Of a DNA stretch of 64,000 nucleotides, positions 35,306 through 45,519 are shown one piece after another (position 1 is the first letter of the stretch; the number at the start of each line of letters is the position of its first letter). The notes under the pieces were generated by a model. That model was not told where the DNA came from, searched no databases, and saw only the letters and a program-made list of their open reading frames with translations. Source of the stretch: Bauldia litoralis (GTDB taxonomy: Bacteria > Pseudomonadota > Alphaproteobacteria > Rhizobiales > Kaistiaceae); the NCBI RefSeq assembly GCF_900104485.1, contig NZ_FMXQ01000002.1:434001-498000 (forward strand). Direction: 5' to 3'. A program made the translations under genes and the position numbers.

Positions 35306-35575
35306 ATGAATTTCTGGATCCATTCGACCATCGCAGCCACCAGTCTCGCCGCCACCGTCGCCGTCGCATTTGCCGGCGCAGCCGTCTACGACGCCGGCGG
35401 CCCGACCGTCGCCACCAAGAGCGATCGCCTCGAAATCGCGACGACGGCTCCGGCGGACATCAACTACGTGACCGTCGAGTCGCGTGGCGACCAGGTTTCG
35501 GTGCTGGAGCGCGTACCGGTCACCATGACCGCCTCCAATGCGACCGAGACCCCGGCCGACCTCATCGCGCAATAA
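35306..35575 (+). CDS. Small exported protein, unknown function
   Basis: An 89-residue protein with an N-terminal hydrophobic segment (IAATSLAATVAVAFAGAAVY) and a short polar mature part rich in Thr, Ala and Val (TTAPADINYVTVESRGDQ). It resembles its upstream neighbour in size, signal segment and an I-x-Y-x-x-x-x-x-x-A-like tail arrangement, so the two may be distant duplicates. ATG 35306 follows AGGAGAC. No catalytic motif is visible. Possibly co-transcribed with the 34912 gene, and closed by a strong terminator. Confidence 0.65.
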   Translation: MNFWIHSTIAATSLAATVAVAFAGAAVYDAGGPTVATKSDRLEIATTAPADINYVTVESRGDQVSVLERVPVTMTASNATETPADLIAQ

Positions 35576-35616
35576 GCCTTCGTTTCCCTACGCCTCCCAA
35601 AACCTGACCTGAGCTT

Positions 35617-35650
35617 GAGCCGCCGGCGCCCCAACCGGCGGCTCTTTTTT
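35617..35650 (+). terminator. Intrinsic terminator
   Basis: Perfect 10-bp stem GAGCCGCCGG / CCGGCGGCTC with an 8-nt loop followed by TTTTTT; textbook rho-independent terminator of the small exported protein genes. Confidence 0.92.
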
Positions 35651-35897
35651 GTCTGGGCGGCAACTTCCATCCGTCGGTCGAGCGCCCCTCCACCCTTCGG
35701 GCGGACTCCGCTCCCCCGCGAACGGGAGAGGACACGCCGCTCCGCGATACAATCAGCTCTTCGGAGATGCTAAAACCGGCGCCCTGCGATCCCGCCCCGC
35801 TTGCGGGGAGGGGGGACCGTCGCGAAGCGATGGTGGGAGGGGCGCGCGGCCCACAAGATCCGGGAAAACCACGGAAACCGCCCTACCCGGCACCTTC
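35651..35897. repeat. Imperfect G/C-rich intergenic repeat segment
   Basis: Non-coding spacer containing runs such as CCTCCACCCTTCGGGCGGA, CTCCCCCGCGAACGGGAGAG and CCCCGCTTGCGGGG next to GACCGTCGCGAAGCGATGGT. Several are short self-complementary units of the kind scattered through rhizobial intergenic DNA. Only one copy of each is in this window, so repetition genome-wide is inferred. Confidence 0.4.
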
Positions 35898-36317
35898 CTA
35901 CGACCTGTTCAATTCCACGGCCGACCGAACCAGCGCCTTGAATGCTTCGGCGTCGATCGTATCGCCCTCCCGCAGGTCGATCGCCCGCCGGGTTCCGGCG
36001 GTCAGGCTGGCGTTGAACAGGCCGGAGGGGTCGTCCAGCGCCGCTCCCCTGGCGAAAGTCAGCTTCACATAGCCCTTGTAGGTTTCGCCGGTGCAGATGA
36101 TCCCGTCATGTTCCCAGACCGGCACCCCGGAAGGATTAGACGGCTTCCGCCACTTCACCGCTTCGACCACGGCCGGGTCGGCTTCCCGGATCAGTCCGCG
36201 CATTCGCCCGAGCATCGCCCCGCGCCAATCCCCCAATCCCGCGATCTTGGCGTCGATCAGGTCGGAAGGAGAGTTATCGGCCGCCGCCGTGTCGGCGTTC
36301 TTGGTACGTGTCGTCAT
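35898..36317 (-). CDS. DUF1801 family protein
   Basis: A 139-residue cytoplasmic protein of the DUF1801 (YdhG-like) fold: VEAVKWRKPSNPSGVPVWEHDGIICTGETYKGYVKLTF and a C-terminal VRSAVELN. The W-R/N-x-P and the Y-K-x-Y-V-K-L-x-F motifs are the family core. Function is unknown. It is first of two DUF1801 genes, ahead of an SRPBCC gene and an ArsR regulator on the same strand, a cluster seen in many soil bacteria. Confidence 0.78.
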   Translation of the reverse strand: MTTRTKNADTAAADNSPSDLIDAKIAGLGDWRGAMLGRMRGLIREADPAVVEAVKWRKPSNPSGVPVWEHDGIICTGETYKGYVKLTFARGAALDDPSGLFNASLTAGTRRAIDLREGDTIDAEAFKALVRSAVELNRS

Positions 36318-36425
36318 GTCCGGCTCCCTCGATAGCCATTCGCCTCTTCAAATGGATAGACCGAGGCGCAGCCCTTCGCCGCGATATTGGTGCCATTGTT
36401 GATCGAACCGGTGACAGCCCGCCCC

Positions 36426-36905
36426 TCACATCCGCTCGCCCGGCAGTACGCTCGCCTGCTTCACCCAGTCGACGAACTGGTCTTCGTCGATCGCCTCGTC
36501 CTCGTGAATGTGGAAGTAGCGCACGTCCTTCTGCTTCGACCCGACCGGCGGCATGGGCTGCAACTGTGCGCCGCGATGGAAAGCGACCTTCACGTATCTG
36601 TCGAAGCAGTGATAGCTCAGGAACCACGTCTGCGGCTCGTCGCCGACATTCGCGCCATAGAGCGGCGAGTTCCATTTGACCGCCTTGCGGACGTCGGGAA
36701 CGGCCTCGGCGATCAGCGCATCGAGTTGGCGCCCGACATCCCGCTTCCAGCCTGGCATCGCCGCGATATAGGCCTGCACCGGCGCATCGCCGGTGCCCTT
36801 GGCGATCTGCGGGTTGCCACCGGACAGGAGAACCGGCTCCGCGCCGCCCCCCTCGGCCGACTGCGCCGCACCCTCTGCCTTCACTCCTGATGTCGCTTTC
36901 GCCAT
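36426..36905 (-). CDS. DUF1801 family protein
   Basis: A 159-residue DUF1801 protein with a ~35-residue low-complexity leader (Ala/Glu/Gly-rich). The core is visible as VQAYIAAMPGWKRDVGRQLD, VRKAVKWNSPLYGA, FLSYHCFDRYVKVAFHRGAQL and VDWVKQASVLPG. ATG 36905 is taken as start; the leader makes a later start conceivable but none has a good ribosome site. Function unknown; probably co-transcribed with the SRPBCC and ArsR genes upstream. Confidence 0.75.
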   Translation of the reverse strand: MAKATSGVKAEGAAQSAEGGGAEPVLLSGGNPQIAKGTGDAPVQAYIAAMPGWKRDVGRQLDALIAEAVPDVRKAVKWNSPLYGANVGDEPQTWFLSYHCFDRYVKVAFHRGAQLQPMPPVGSKQKDVRYFHIHEDEAIDEDQFVDWVKQASVLPGERM

Positions 36906-36981
36906 CGTCCTCGATCCCGTGCGTCGCCGCGTCGTCCTTTGCGCCCGCCCGGCCCGGATCCAGACGGTGTCGGCGCCCCGC

Positions 36982-37413
36982 TCAGTCCATCCGGCCCACG
37001 ACCGCCTCGAGGTTCGAGCAGAATTGCACCCACCCGGCCCGCGCCCCCCCAAACGCCTGTTTCTGGTCGGGACGGAAGCCGACCTGCTCGACGCGAAGCC
37101 TGGTTCCCGTCGACGAAGGGGTCAACGTGAAGGTCACAACGCTCTCCAAGTTGTAGGCCGGATCGTCATGCGGGAAGTTCCACGTGTAGGCGAGCGTGCG
37201 GTTTGTCTCGACGACAAGGACCTCGCAATCCAGAACCCCGCCCCACTCGCCGTGAAGATTGAAGCTGTGGCCGACCACCGGCTTGAAATCGTTCTTCATC
37301 AGCCACTCTTCCATCAGGTGCGGCTGGGTAAGCGCCCGCCAAAGCTTTTCGGGCGGAAACGGGATGTCGCGCTCGATGACGACGGCGCGCGTTTCGGTGG
37401 GTGCCTGGCTCAC
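36982..37413 (-). CDS. SRPBCC (AHSA1-type) ligand-binding protein
   Basis: A 143-residue START-like domain protein: VVIERDIPFPPEKLWRALTQ, LMEEWLMKNDFKPVVGHSF, VLVVETNRTLAYTWNF, TFTLTPSSTGTRLRVEQVGF and a C-terminal GWVQFCSNLEAVVG. These match AHSA1 proteins that bind hydrophobic ligands. Start GTG 37413 overlaps the arsR stop (GTGA), so the pair is translationally coupled. ArsR-SRPBCC pairs are widespread; the ligand is unknown. Confidence 0.85.
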   Translation of the reverse strand: MSQAPTETRAVVIERDIPFPPEKLWRALTQPHLMEEWLMKNDFKPVVGHSFNLHGEWGGVLDCEVLVVETNRTLAYTWNFPHDDPAYNLESVVTFTLTPSSTGTRLRVEQVGFRPDQKQAFGGARAGWVQFCSNLEAVVGRMD

Positions 37414-37745
37414 TGGTCCATCCTTTTCAGCAGATCTTCGAGGTCGTCGAGGCGGGATTCCCACGACGCGGCCATCCGGCTCGTCCAGTCGACCAGTGGC
37501 GACAGTGCGCCAAGTTGGGCGCTGTAATGCGTCTGTCGCCCCTCATGGCGGCCGCGCACCAACCCCGCCTGTTTCAAGATCCCGAGGTGCTTCGAAACGA
37601 CCGGTTGCGATACACCGGCCCGCGCCGTCAGGTCGCCGACCGTCTTTTCGCCTTCGCGGCACAAGCGCTCGAAAAGCCCGCGCCGCGTCGGGTCGGCAAG
37701 CGTCCTGAAGAGAAGGTCATGCGCGTCCGGCATTCTTGCATCCAT
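37410..37745 (-). CDS. ArsR-family transcriptional regulator
   Basis: A 111-residue winged-helix regulator: FRTLADPTRRGLFERLCREGE, recognition helix in LTARAGVSQPVVSKHLGILK, wing LVRGRHEGRQTHYS. No cysteine metal site is seen, so it is not an arsenic/metal sensor of the usual kind. It belongs to the group coupled with SRPBCC proteins and probably represses its own operon, which includes the SRPBCC and DUF1801 genes. ATG 37745 is used; ATG 37733 is possible. Confidence 0.87.
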   Translation of the reverse strand: MDARMPDAHDLLFRTLADPTRRGLFERLCREGEKTVGDLTARAGVSQPVVSKHLGILKQAGLVRGRHEGRQTHYSAQLGALSPLVDWTSRMAASWESRLDDLEDLLKRMDQ

Positions 37746-37919
37746 ACCCCGTCGGCTATCGGTCTATTTCATCGCCGAAGAGCTATGGGTTGTCAAGAAC
37801 GGGATTGGGGAAGCGACCTCGCCCGGGCGACGGAACAACGAACTATCCGCAAAATTCCAACGCTCATTGGCCTGTGCCATCATGCTGAGGCGTGATCGCT
37901 CGGCGCGCGAATACAAAAC

Positions 37920-37945
37920 GACCGGGCTACTTCCATAGCCCGGTC
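37920..37945 (-). terminator. gyrA terminator
   Basis: Perfect 10-bp hairpin GACCGGGCTA / TAGCCCGGTC with a 6-nt loop, followed on the minus strand by GTTTTGT, 54 bp past the gyrA stop. The remaining gap to arsR (37746-37919) shows nothing further. Confidence 0.82.
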
Positions 37946-37998
37946 ACAATACGTTGTCACAGTGATGCGTTCGCTCGCGCCCCGCCGGCAGCCGCGCC

Positions 37999-40818
<2,820 letters not shown>

Positions 40819-41105
40819 TGGGATACTCGGGGAATCAGGGTTAAACCTGCACAAAACCTAGGGATTCACCACCAAAGTTACAAGCCGAAAGCGCCTGCAA
40901 TCCGCCCCGAAAAGCGCTGCGTTTTCAATGTCTTGGGCCGGCGATAAAATGAGACGGCAAAACCGCCGCTCTCGCCCCTTGATAATCCGCGATTCGCCCA
41001 CCTGCCACCCGGGCCGCCCGACGGCCGTTTCCGTCGCCTGAGCGATGCGATACGTAGGGTCTGTGGCCACCCGCAAGCTCCCGCCAGACCCCGGAGTCCC
41101 GCCGC

Positions 41106-41474
41106 ATGAAACGCATCGTCGCCCCGGCCGGCCAGCGCACCCGCATCCTCCGCATGCTGTCCGACAGCATCCCGCAGACGGTGCGCTTCACCGCCCGGCG
41201 GGTCGACGGCGGCGGACCGCCCGAGGGCACGGTGGAGATTTCTCGAACCCGCTGGTTCGTCCGCCAGCCGACGGAGATCCGCCCTCTCGAGCCGGACCAG
41301 GCGATCCCCAAGGGTTTCGCCGACGTCGACTATGCCATCGACGTGACGCCGCGAGCCGACACCGAAATCGTCTTCCAGAGCCGCCATTTCCGCATGTCGG
41401 CGCTGGTCTGGGTCATCGCCGCCGTCATCGTCCTGGCGGTTATCTCGGCGGTGGTCGTCCCGCTGCTCCTCTGA
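41106..41474 (+). CDS. Hypothetical tail-anchored membrane protein
   Basis: A 122-residue protein of unknown family. The first ~95 residues are soluble, basic and contain FTARRVDGGGPPEGTVEISR and ADTEIVFQSRHFRM; the last ~22 form one hydrophobic helix (LVWVIAAVIVLAVISAVVV) ending the protein, so it should be anchored by its C-terminus with the bulk in the cytoplasm. ATG 41106 begins MKRIVAPAG. It is divergent from gyrA and convergent with a DUF421 gene. GC-rich third positions support coding. Confidence 0.65.
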   Translation: MKRIVAPAGQRTRILRMLSDSIPQTVRFTARRVDGGGPPEGTVEISRTRWFVRQPTEIRPLEPDQAIPKGFADVDYAIDVTPRADTEIVFQSRHFRMSALVWVIAAVIVLAVISAVVVPLLL

Positions 41475-41486
41475 CGGTCGGCGGCG

Positions 41487-41999
41487 TCAACCCGGCACGC
41501 CCTGGACGAAGCGCAGCGACTCGACCGTCGAACTCGTGCCGCCGGCCACCACGCTGAACGATCCGTCGGTCTCAAGCACCACTGCTGCGACATCGTCGAG
41601 CCGGGCGATCCCTTCGCTGCGCACCGCGGACAAGATCTCCTCTTCGCTCACCCGCTCCCGCCGCATCGTCGGCAGGAAGCGTCCCTGGAAGTAGAGCAGC
41701 GTCGGCTCCGACTTGACGAGGTCCTGGAACCACCTCACCCGCACCGAGGTGAAGGCGACCGCGAATTGCAGGCCACAGAGCAACACCATCGCAAACAACC
41801 CCTCCGCCAGGGAGACCTCGCTCGACAGGAGCGCTGTCGCCAGCACCGAACCGAGCGCAACGGTGACCACCAGGTCGAAGGCGTTCATCTTGGAAAGGGT
41901 GCGCTTGCCGGTCGTCCGCAGCAGCAGGACCAGCCCGGCATAGGCGGCAGTCCCGACGACCAAGACGCGAAACAGGTCGTACCAGCTGTCGAAGATCAT
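41487..41999 (-). CDS. DUF421 (YetF-like) membrane protein
   Basis: A 170-residue protein with three N-terminal transmembrane helices (FRVLVVGTAAYAGLVLLLRT; AFDLVVTVALGSVLATALL; LFAMVLLCGLQFAVAF) and a cytoplasmic C-terminal domain holding TGKRTLSKMNAFDL, EPTLLYFQGRFLPTMRRERVSEEEI and AAVVLETDGSFSVV. This is the complete YetF/DUF421 layout. Function unknown. ATG 41999 has GGAGG about 10 bp upstream. Confidence 0.82.
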   Translation of the reverse strand: MIFDSWYDLFRVLVVGTAAYAGLVLLLRTTGKRTLSKMNAFDLVVTVALGSVLATALLSSEVSLAEGLFAMVLLCGLQFAVAFTSVRVRWFQDLVKSEPTLLYFQGRFLPTMRRERVSEEEILSAVRSEGIARLDDVAAVVLETDGSFSVVAGGTSSTVESLRFVQGVPG

Positions 42000-42141
42000 C
42001 GCCCTGGGGCCTCCATGATGCGGAACACCCGGCCGGGCGCATCTTGGTGACAACCGCGCCGGTTGCGGAAGGTTCCCGCCACCCGCCACGCCGACGCCCG
42101 AACGCCTTGACGTCGGCGCCGCGAACCGCGACCGATAGCCG

Positions 42142-42510
42142 ATGACGACGACCGACCTCATCCTGCCCGACCGGCGCGGCGACGAAGCCGCCTTCCGCCA
42201 GGCCGTGCGCCAGCTTCGCGATCACCTGCTCGGCGCGGTCGACATCGACATGGCGATCATGCTCAACGGTCAGCCCTTCACCATCACCTGGGGCGACCGC
42301 CGCCACGCCGCCACCGACGAAGCCGCCTTTTCGATCGCTTCCGGCATGCGGGTCATGGAAGGCACCGAGACCAACCCCGCCGAGATCGTCTCGTCCGGCG
42401 AGGAGCAGATCACCATCGTCATCGACGGCGAACGCCTCGTCTTCCACCTCGTCGAGGTCAAGGACAGGGAGCCGGACGAAGTCGCCGCGCCCCCCAGGGC
42501 GCTGCGCTGA
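42142..42510 (+). CDS. Hypothetical protein
   Basis: A 122-residue soluble acidic protein of no family I recognise. Visible are an N-terminal helix (DEAAFRQAVRQLRDHLLGAV), a strand-rich middle (AIMLNGQPFTITWGDR) and an INTEGRAL-free C-terminus with ITIVIDGERLVFHLVEVKD. ATG 42142 starts MTTTDLILPD. Its start region overlaps the upstream DUF421 leader but the genes are divergent. High GC at third positions supports translation. Confidence 0.62.
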   Translation: MTTTDLILPDRRGDEAAFRQAVRQLRDHLLGAVDIDMAIMLNGQPFTITWGDRRHAATDEAAFSIASGMRVMEGTETNPAEIVSSGEEQITIVIDGERLVFHLVEVKDREPDEVAAPPRALR

Positions 42511-42531
42511 CAGTAGGACAGCCCCCACCGC

Positions 42532-42610
42532 TCATCCCCGCGAAAGCGGGGACCCAGCCCTGGCCAAGCCGGACAAGGAAAAGTCTGGATCCCCGCTTTC
42601 GCGGGGACGA
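42532..42610. repeat. REP-like inverted repeat doublet
   Basis: Two copies of a ~25-bp unit in inverted orientation: TCATCCCCGCGAAAGCGGGG (42532-42551) and the reverse copy at 42591-42610, spaced by ~40 bp that also pairs at GACCCAG/CTGGATC. Each unit is itself a 6-bp stem CCCCGC/GCGGGG with a GAAA loop. This is the usual look of bacterial REP/BIME elements, and CATCCCCGCGAAAGCGGGGA is a common intergenic string in Alphaproteobacteria. Confidence 0.7.
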
Positions 42611-42944
42611 ACGGTCTGGGGAAATGTCAAACCCGGCTCGCTGCAATAAGAGCGCTCCCCTAAGCCCAGCCCTCTCCAGAGCGCACCACGCCCCTTTCCC
42701 CCTCGACGTCATCTCCGCAACGCGCGGGATCCAGTACACACTGCCGGCCTGCAACGATTCTCGACCGCAACTACCCCGCAAGAGCCCACTCCGCGCTCCA
42801 CCACCACGCCCCCGACGGCCTCGCATCGGTCCATCAGAGAGCCGCCCCAGGCCAGGTCACGCCTCCTCTACCCCAAGCAAACCGCTACAAATGCCCCCCT
42901 CACAAACCGCCACGCCGCAAACCATCCCTCGTCGCCACCCTATA

Positions 42945-42960
42945 TTAACTATCCGTTAAC
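42945..42960 (+). promoter_or_regulatory. CtrA-type binding box before minC
   Basis: TTAA-CTATCCG-TTAAC (42945-42960) matches the full CtrA consensus TTAA-N7-TTAA(C) exactly, ~50 bp before the minC start. A second TTAA-N6-TTAA pair follows at 42991-43004 (one base short in spacing). CtrA control of min genes is known in Brucella and Sinorhizobium. Confidence 0.75.
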
Positions 42961-43010
42961 CACGTTGCAGCGACAACATGTAAACGTTCATTAACTCTGG
43001 TTAACGCACC

Positions 43011-43724
43011 GTGTCTCTCGCCTTCGCCGCCAGTTCGGGCATACGTCTCGCCGGTCGCTCCTTCCTCGCCTTCGTGCTGGAGCCAATGCCGCCGGTCGCC
43101 GGGTGGCTCGCCGATCTCGACGCCGTCGCCAGCCAGTCCCTCTCCTTCTTCGCCAACCGGCCGGTGGTGCTCAACCTCGCCCGCCTCGAGCCCGACCGCG
43201 AGGAAACCAACGCCATCATCGACGCGCTGAAGCTGCGCAACATCCGGGTCATTGCCGTCGAAGGCGTCGATCCGTCATGGGTCGATCCATCGCTCGCCCC
43301 GCTCGGCAGCGGCAAGGAGACCGGCAAGGTCGTCGACTTCCCGAATGCCGCGCCGCGCGCTCAGGCCCGTCCTGCCGCGCCGGCCGCCACGCCGAAGGGA
43401 TCAACGACGATCGACCGTCCGGTTCGTTCGGGCCAGTCGATCTTTCATCCCGAAGGCGACGTCATCGTTCTCGGCTCGGTTTCCTCCGGCGCCGAAATCA
43501 TCGCCGGCGGCTCGGTCCATGTCTACGGAACGCTGCGCGGCCGCGTCCTGGCCGGCGCCACAGGCAATCCGGGCGCATTGATCTTCTGCCGCAAGTACCA
43601 GGCTGAACTGGTGTCGATTGACGGCAGCTACATGACGGCGGAGCAAAGCCCGCCGGAACTGATCGGCAAGCCGGTGCAGATCCGGCTGCGGAACGACGCA
43701 ATTGTGGCGGATATTCTCGATTAA
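43011..43724 (+). CDS. minC: Septum site-determining protein MinC
   Basis: A 237-residue FtsZ-polymerisation inhibitor. The N-terminal domain (~1-110) includes FANRPVVLNLARLEP, which contacts FtsZ. A Pro/Ala-rich linker leads to the beta-helical C-terminal domain from ~140 with RSGQSIFHPEGDVIVLGSVS, AEIIAGGSVHVYGTLRGR and GALIFCRKYQAELVSIDG, the MinD-binding part. The start is GTG 43011 with no obvious ribosome site. It heads minC-minD-minE (19 bp and 1-bp overlap spacing), and a CtrA box lies upstream. Confidence 0.95.
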   Translation: MSLAFAASSGIRLAGRSFLAFVLEPMPPVAGWLADLDAVASQSLSFFANRPVVLNLARLEPDREETNAIIDALKLRNIRVIAVEGVDPSWVDPSLAPLGSGKETGKVVDFPNAAPRAQARPAAPAATPKGSTTIDRPVRSGQSIFHPEGDVIVLGSVSSGAEIIAGGSVHVYGTLRGRVLAGATGNPGALIFCRKYQAELVSIDGSYMTAEQSPPELIGKPVQIRLRNDAIVADILD

Positions 43725-43743
43725 CCAAGGAGCAGGGGCAGAG

Positions 43744-44556
43744 ATGGGGACGGTAATCACAGTCACTTCCGGCAAGGGCGGCGTAGGCAAGACGACGTCG
43801 TCGGCGGCCCTCGGCGCGGCACTCGCGCAGACGGGCGATTCCGTGGCGCTGGTCGATTTCGATGTCGGACTGCGCAATCTCGATCTGGTGCTCGGCGCCG
43901 AACGCCGGGTCGTCTATGACTTCGTCAACGTCATCCAGGGCCAGGCAAAGCTGTCCCAGGCGCTGATCCGGGACAAGCGGATCGACACGCTGCATCTCCT
44001 CGCCGCCTCCCAGACCCGTGACAAGGACGCGCTCACCGAGGAAGGCGTCGAGGCCGTCGTCAACGCCTTGCGCAAGACCTTCGACTGGGTGATCTGCGAC
44101 AGCCCCGCCGGCATCGAGCGCGGCGCGCTGCTCGCAATGCGCCACGCCGACATGGCGATCGTCGTCACGAACCCCGAGGTCTCGTCGGTGCGCGATTCCG
44201 ATCGCATCATCGGCCTTCTCGACGCCCGCACGATCAAGGCCGAAAACGGCGAGTCGATGGAGAAGCACGTCCTTATTACCCGCTACGATCCCGCCCGCGC
44301 GGCGCGCGGCGACATGCTGGCAATCGATGACGTTCTCGAAATCCTTTCCCTGCCGCTGATCGGCATCGTCCCGGAAAGCCCGTCGGTGCTCAAGGCATCG
44401 AACCTCGGCCTGCCGGTGGTGCTTGCCGATCCGTCGAGCGACTCGGCCCGGGCCTACGCCGACGCGGCCAAGCGCATCAAGGGCGAAAGCATCGAGATGG
44501 CGGTGCCCAGCGTCAAGAAGAGCTTGTTTGGGGGCCTGTTCCGGAGGGCAGCCTGA
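43744..44556 (+). CDS. minD: Septum site-determining ATPase MinD
   Basis: A 270-residue membrane-binding ATPase that recruits MinC and oscillates with MinE. Deviant Walker A TSGKGGVGKTTS at ~7-18, switch I/Walker B VALVDFDVGLRNLDLVLG, DWVICDSPAGIE, and the C-terminal amphipathic targeting helix KKSLFGGLFRRA. ATG 43744 is preceded by GGGGCAGAG. Its stop overlaps the minE start by one base. Confidence 0.96.
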   Translation: MGTVITVTSGKGGVGKTTSSAALGAALAQTGDSVALVDFDVGLRNLDLVLGAERRVVYDFVNVIQGQAKLSQALIRDKRIDTLHLLAASQTRDKDALTEEGVEAVVNALRKTFDWVICDSPAGIERGALLAMRHADMAIVVTNPEVSSVRDSDRIIGLLDARTIKAENGESMEKHVLITRYDPARAARGDMLAIDDVLEILSLPLIGIVPESPSVLKASNLGLPVVLADPSSDSARAYADAAKRIKGESIEMAVPSVKKSLFGGLFRRAA

Positions 44557-44822
44557 TGATTTTGCGTTTCTTCAAGCTACGGCGTTCAGCGCCGGTTGCC
44601 AGGGACCGACTCAAGGTCCTGCTGGCTCACGAACGGGCGATGACGGGCCGGCCGGACCTGATCGCGGTGCTGCGCGAGGAAATCCTCGCCGTCATCCGCA
44701 AGCATGTCCCCGTCGATCCGGGCAAGGTCAACGTTCGCGCCGACCAGGCTGGCACGACATCGACGCTCAGCGTCGATATCGAATTGTCGACAATGAAGCC
44801 GCCAACGGCCGCCGCCGCATAG
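44556..44822 (+). CDS. minE: Cell-division topological specificity factor MinE
   Basis: An 88-residue MinD-ATPase activator. N-terminal amphipathic ILRFFKLRRSAPVARDRLKVLLAHER matches the MinD-contact and membrane segment, followed by the dimerisation domain DLIAVLREEILAVIRKHV and VNVRADQAGTTSTLSVDIEL. Short for MinE only by a few C-terminal residues. ATG overlaps the minD TGA, so the three Min proteins are translated in series. Confidence 0.94.
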   Translation: MILRFFKLRRSAPVARDRLKVLLAHERAMTGRPDLIAVLREEILAVIRKHVPVDPGKVNVRADQAGTTSTLSVDIELSTMKPPTAAAA

Positions 44823-44858
44823 GCGTCGGCCCGGAGCCCGTTTCGTCGTGACCCGCTG

Positions 44859-45089
44859 CTAGCGGTGTGCGAAGCCCGGGGGATACGGTTTGCCGCAAAG
44901 CCAGAAGTAGTTGCGGTGTTTCGGGCTCCAGATGAAGCAATTGACGAAATCCCAGGGGTTCTGGTTGATCCCGCGCCATGCCTGGTGCCGGGTTCTCGAC
45001 GTATAGCCATTGTTGGCCGCCAGCACCGGGGCGGCGGTGACCATGACCGCGGCGGCGAGAAGGACAATGGCGACAGCATGTCTGTGCAT
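44859..45089 (-). CDS. Small exported protein, unknown
   Basis: A 76-residue protein with a signal peptide (MHRHAVAIVLLAAAVMVTAAPVLA, cleavage before ANNGYTS) and a short aromatic-rich mature part (QNPWDFVNCFIWSPKHRNYFWLCGKPYPPG) containing two cysteines likely to pair. I do not recognise a family. ATG 45089 is chosen for AGGAG 6 bp upstream; an in-frame ATG 23 codons earlier lacks one and would bury the signal peptide. It is convergent with minE. Confidence 0.65.
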   Translation of the reverse strand: MHRHAVAIVLLAAAVMVTAAPVLAANNGYTSRTRHQAWRGINQNPWDFVNCFIWSPKHRNYFWLCGKPYPPGFAHR

Positions 45090-45239
45090 TACGGCTCCTG
45101 TCAGGGATTCTGGTTGGCTCATTGTAGCCGCTTCGGCTGCCAACTGGAAATTCTTCACGAGCCACCCTTAATCGTCTCTTGAAAGCATGCATCGGCGATC
45201 CCACGTGCGCGTCCTTCGCCTCGCGGAGATCAAAAGGCA

Positions 45240-45386
45240 ATGCTGGACCAACCGGTCCGGACCGACCCCGATAACGCCCCAACGGGCCCCGGGGAAACCA
45301 GGTTCGATCGTATCTACCGGCTCATTGGCTGGGCCGTGGTTCTCTTATTCTGTATCGGGGGGATGATTTATGCGGCGCTCGACTGA
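45240..45386 (+). CDS. Small membrane protein, 48 residues
   Basis: A short reading frame with a polar leader (DQPVRTDPDNAPTGPGETRF) and one transmembrane helix, YRLIGWAVVLLFCIGGMIYA, ending the protein. ATG 45240 is preceded by GGAGATCAAAAGG. The layout is common among small rhizobial membrane peptides of unknown role. Coding is supported only by the hydrophobic pattern and ribosome site. Confidence 0.5.
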   Translation: MLDQPVRTDPDNAPTGPGETRFDRIYRLIGWAVVLLFCIGGMIYAALD

Positions 45387-45519
45387 TCCCTGATTCCTGG
45401 CGCTGACAACGCCCGGTGAATGCAAAAGCCAGCGCGGCCACCGCCCGCTGGCTGATGGTGGATCATTGTGTTAACACCCGCGCCGCGGCGACGACGCCCG
45501 CGGCTCTGACAGGATCGGC

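Larger units (their letters stand above)
42511..43010. other. ~500 bp intergenic region before minCDE
   Basis: Holds a REP-like inverted repeat doublet (42532-42610) and a CtrA-type box plus a related TTAA pair just before minC. Between them (42620-42930) the base composition is less biased and reading frames on both strands look random; I see no gene there. Confidence 0.6.

Noticed and set aside
42624-42959. Plus-strand 111-codon frame upstream of minC
   Set aside because: Translation is Pro/Arg/Ser-rich without fold or family, no ribosome site and no third-position GC bias.
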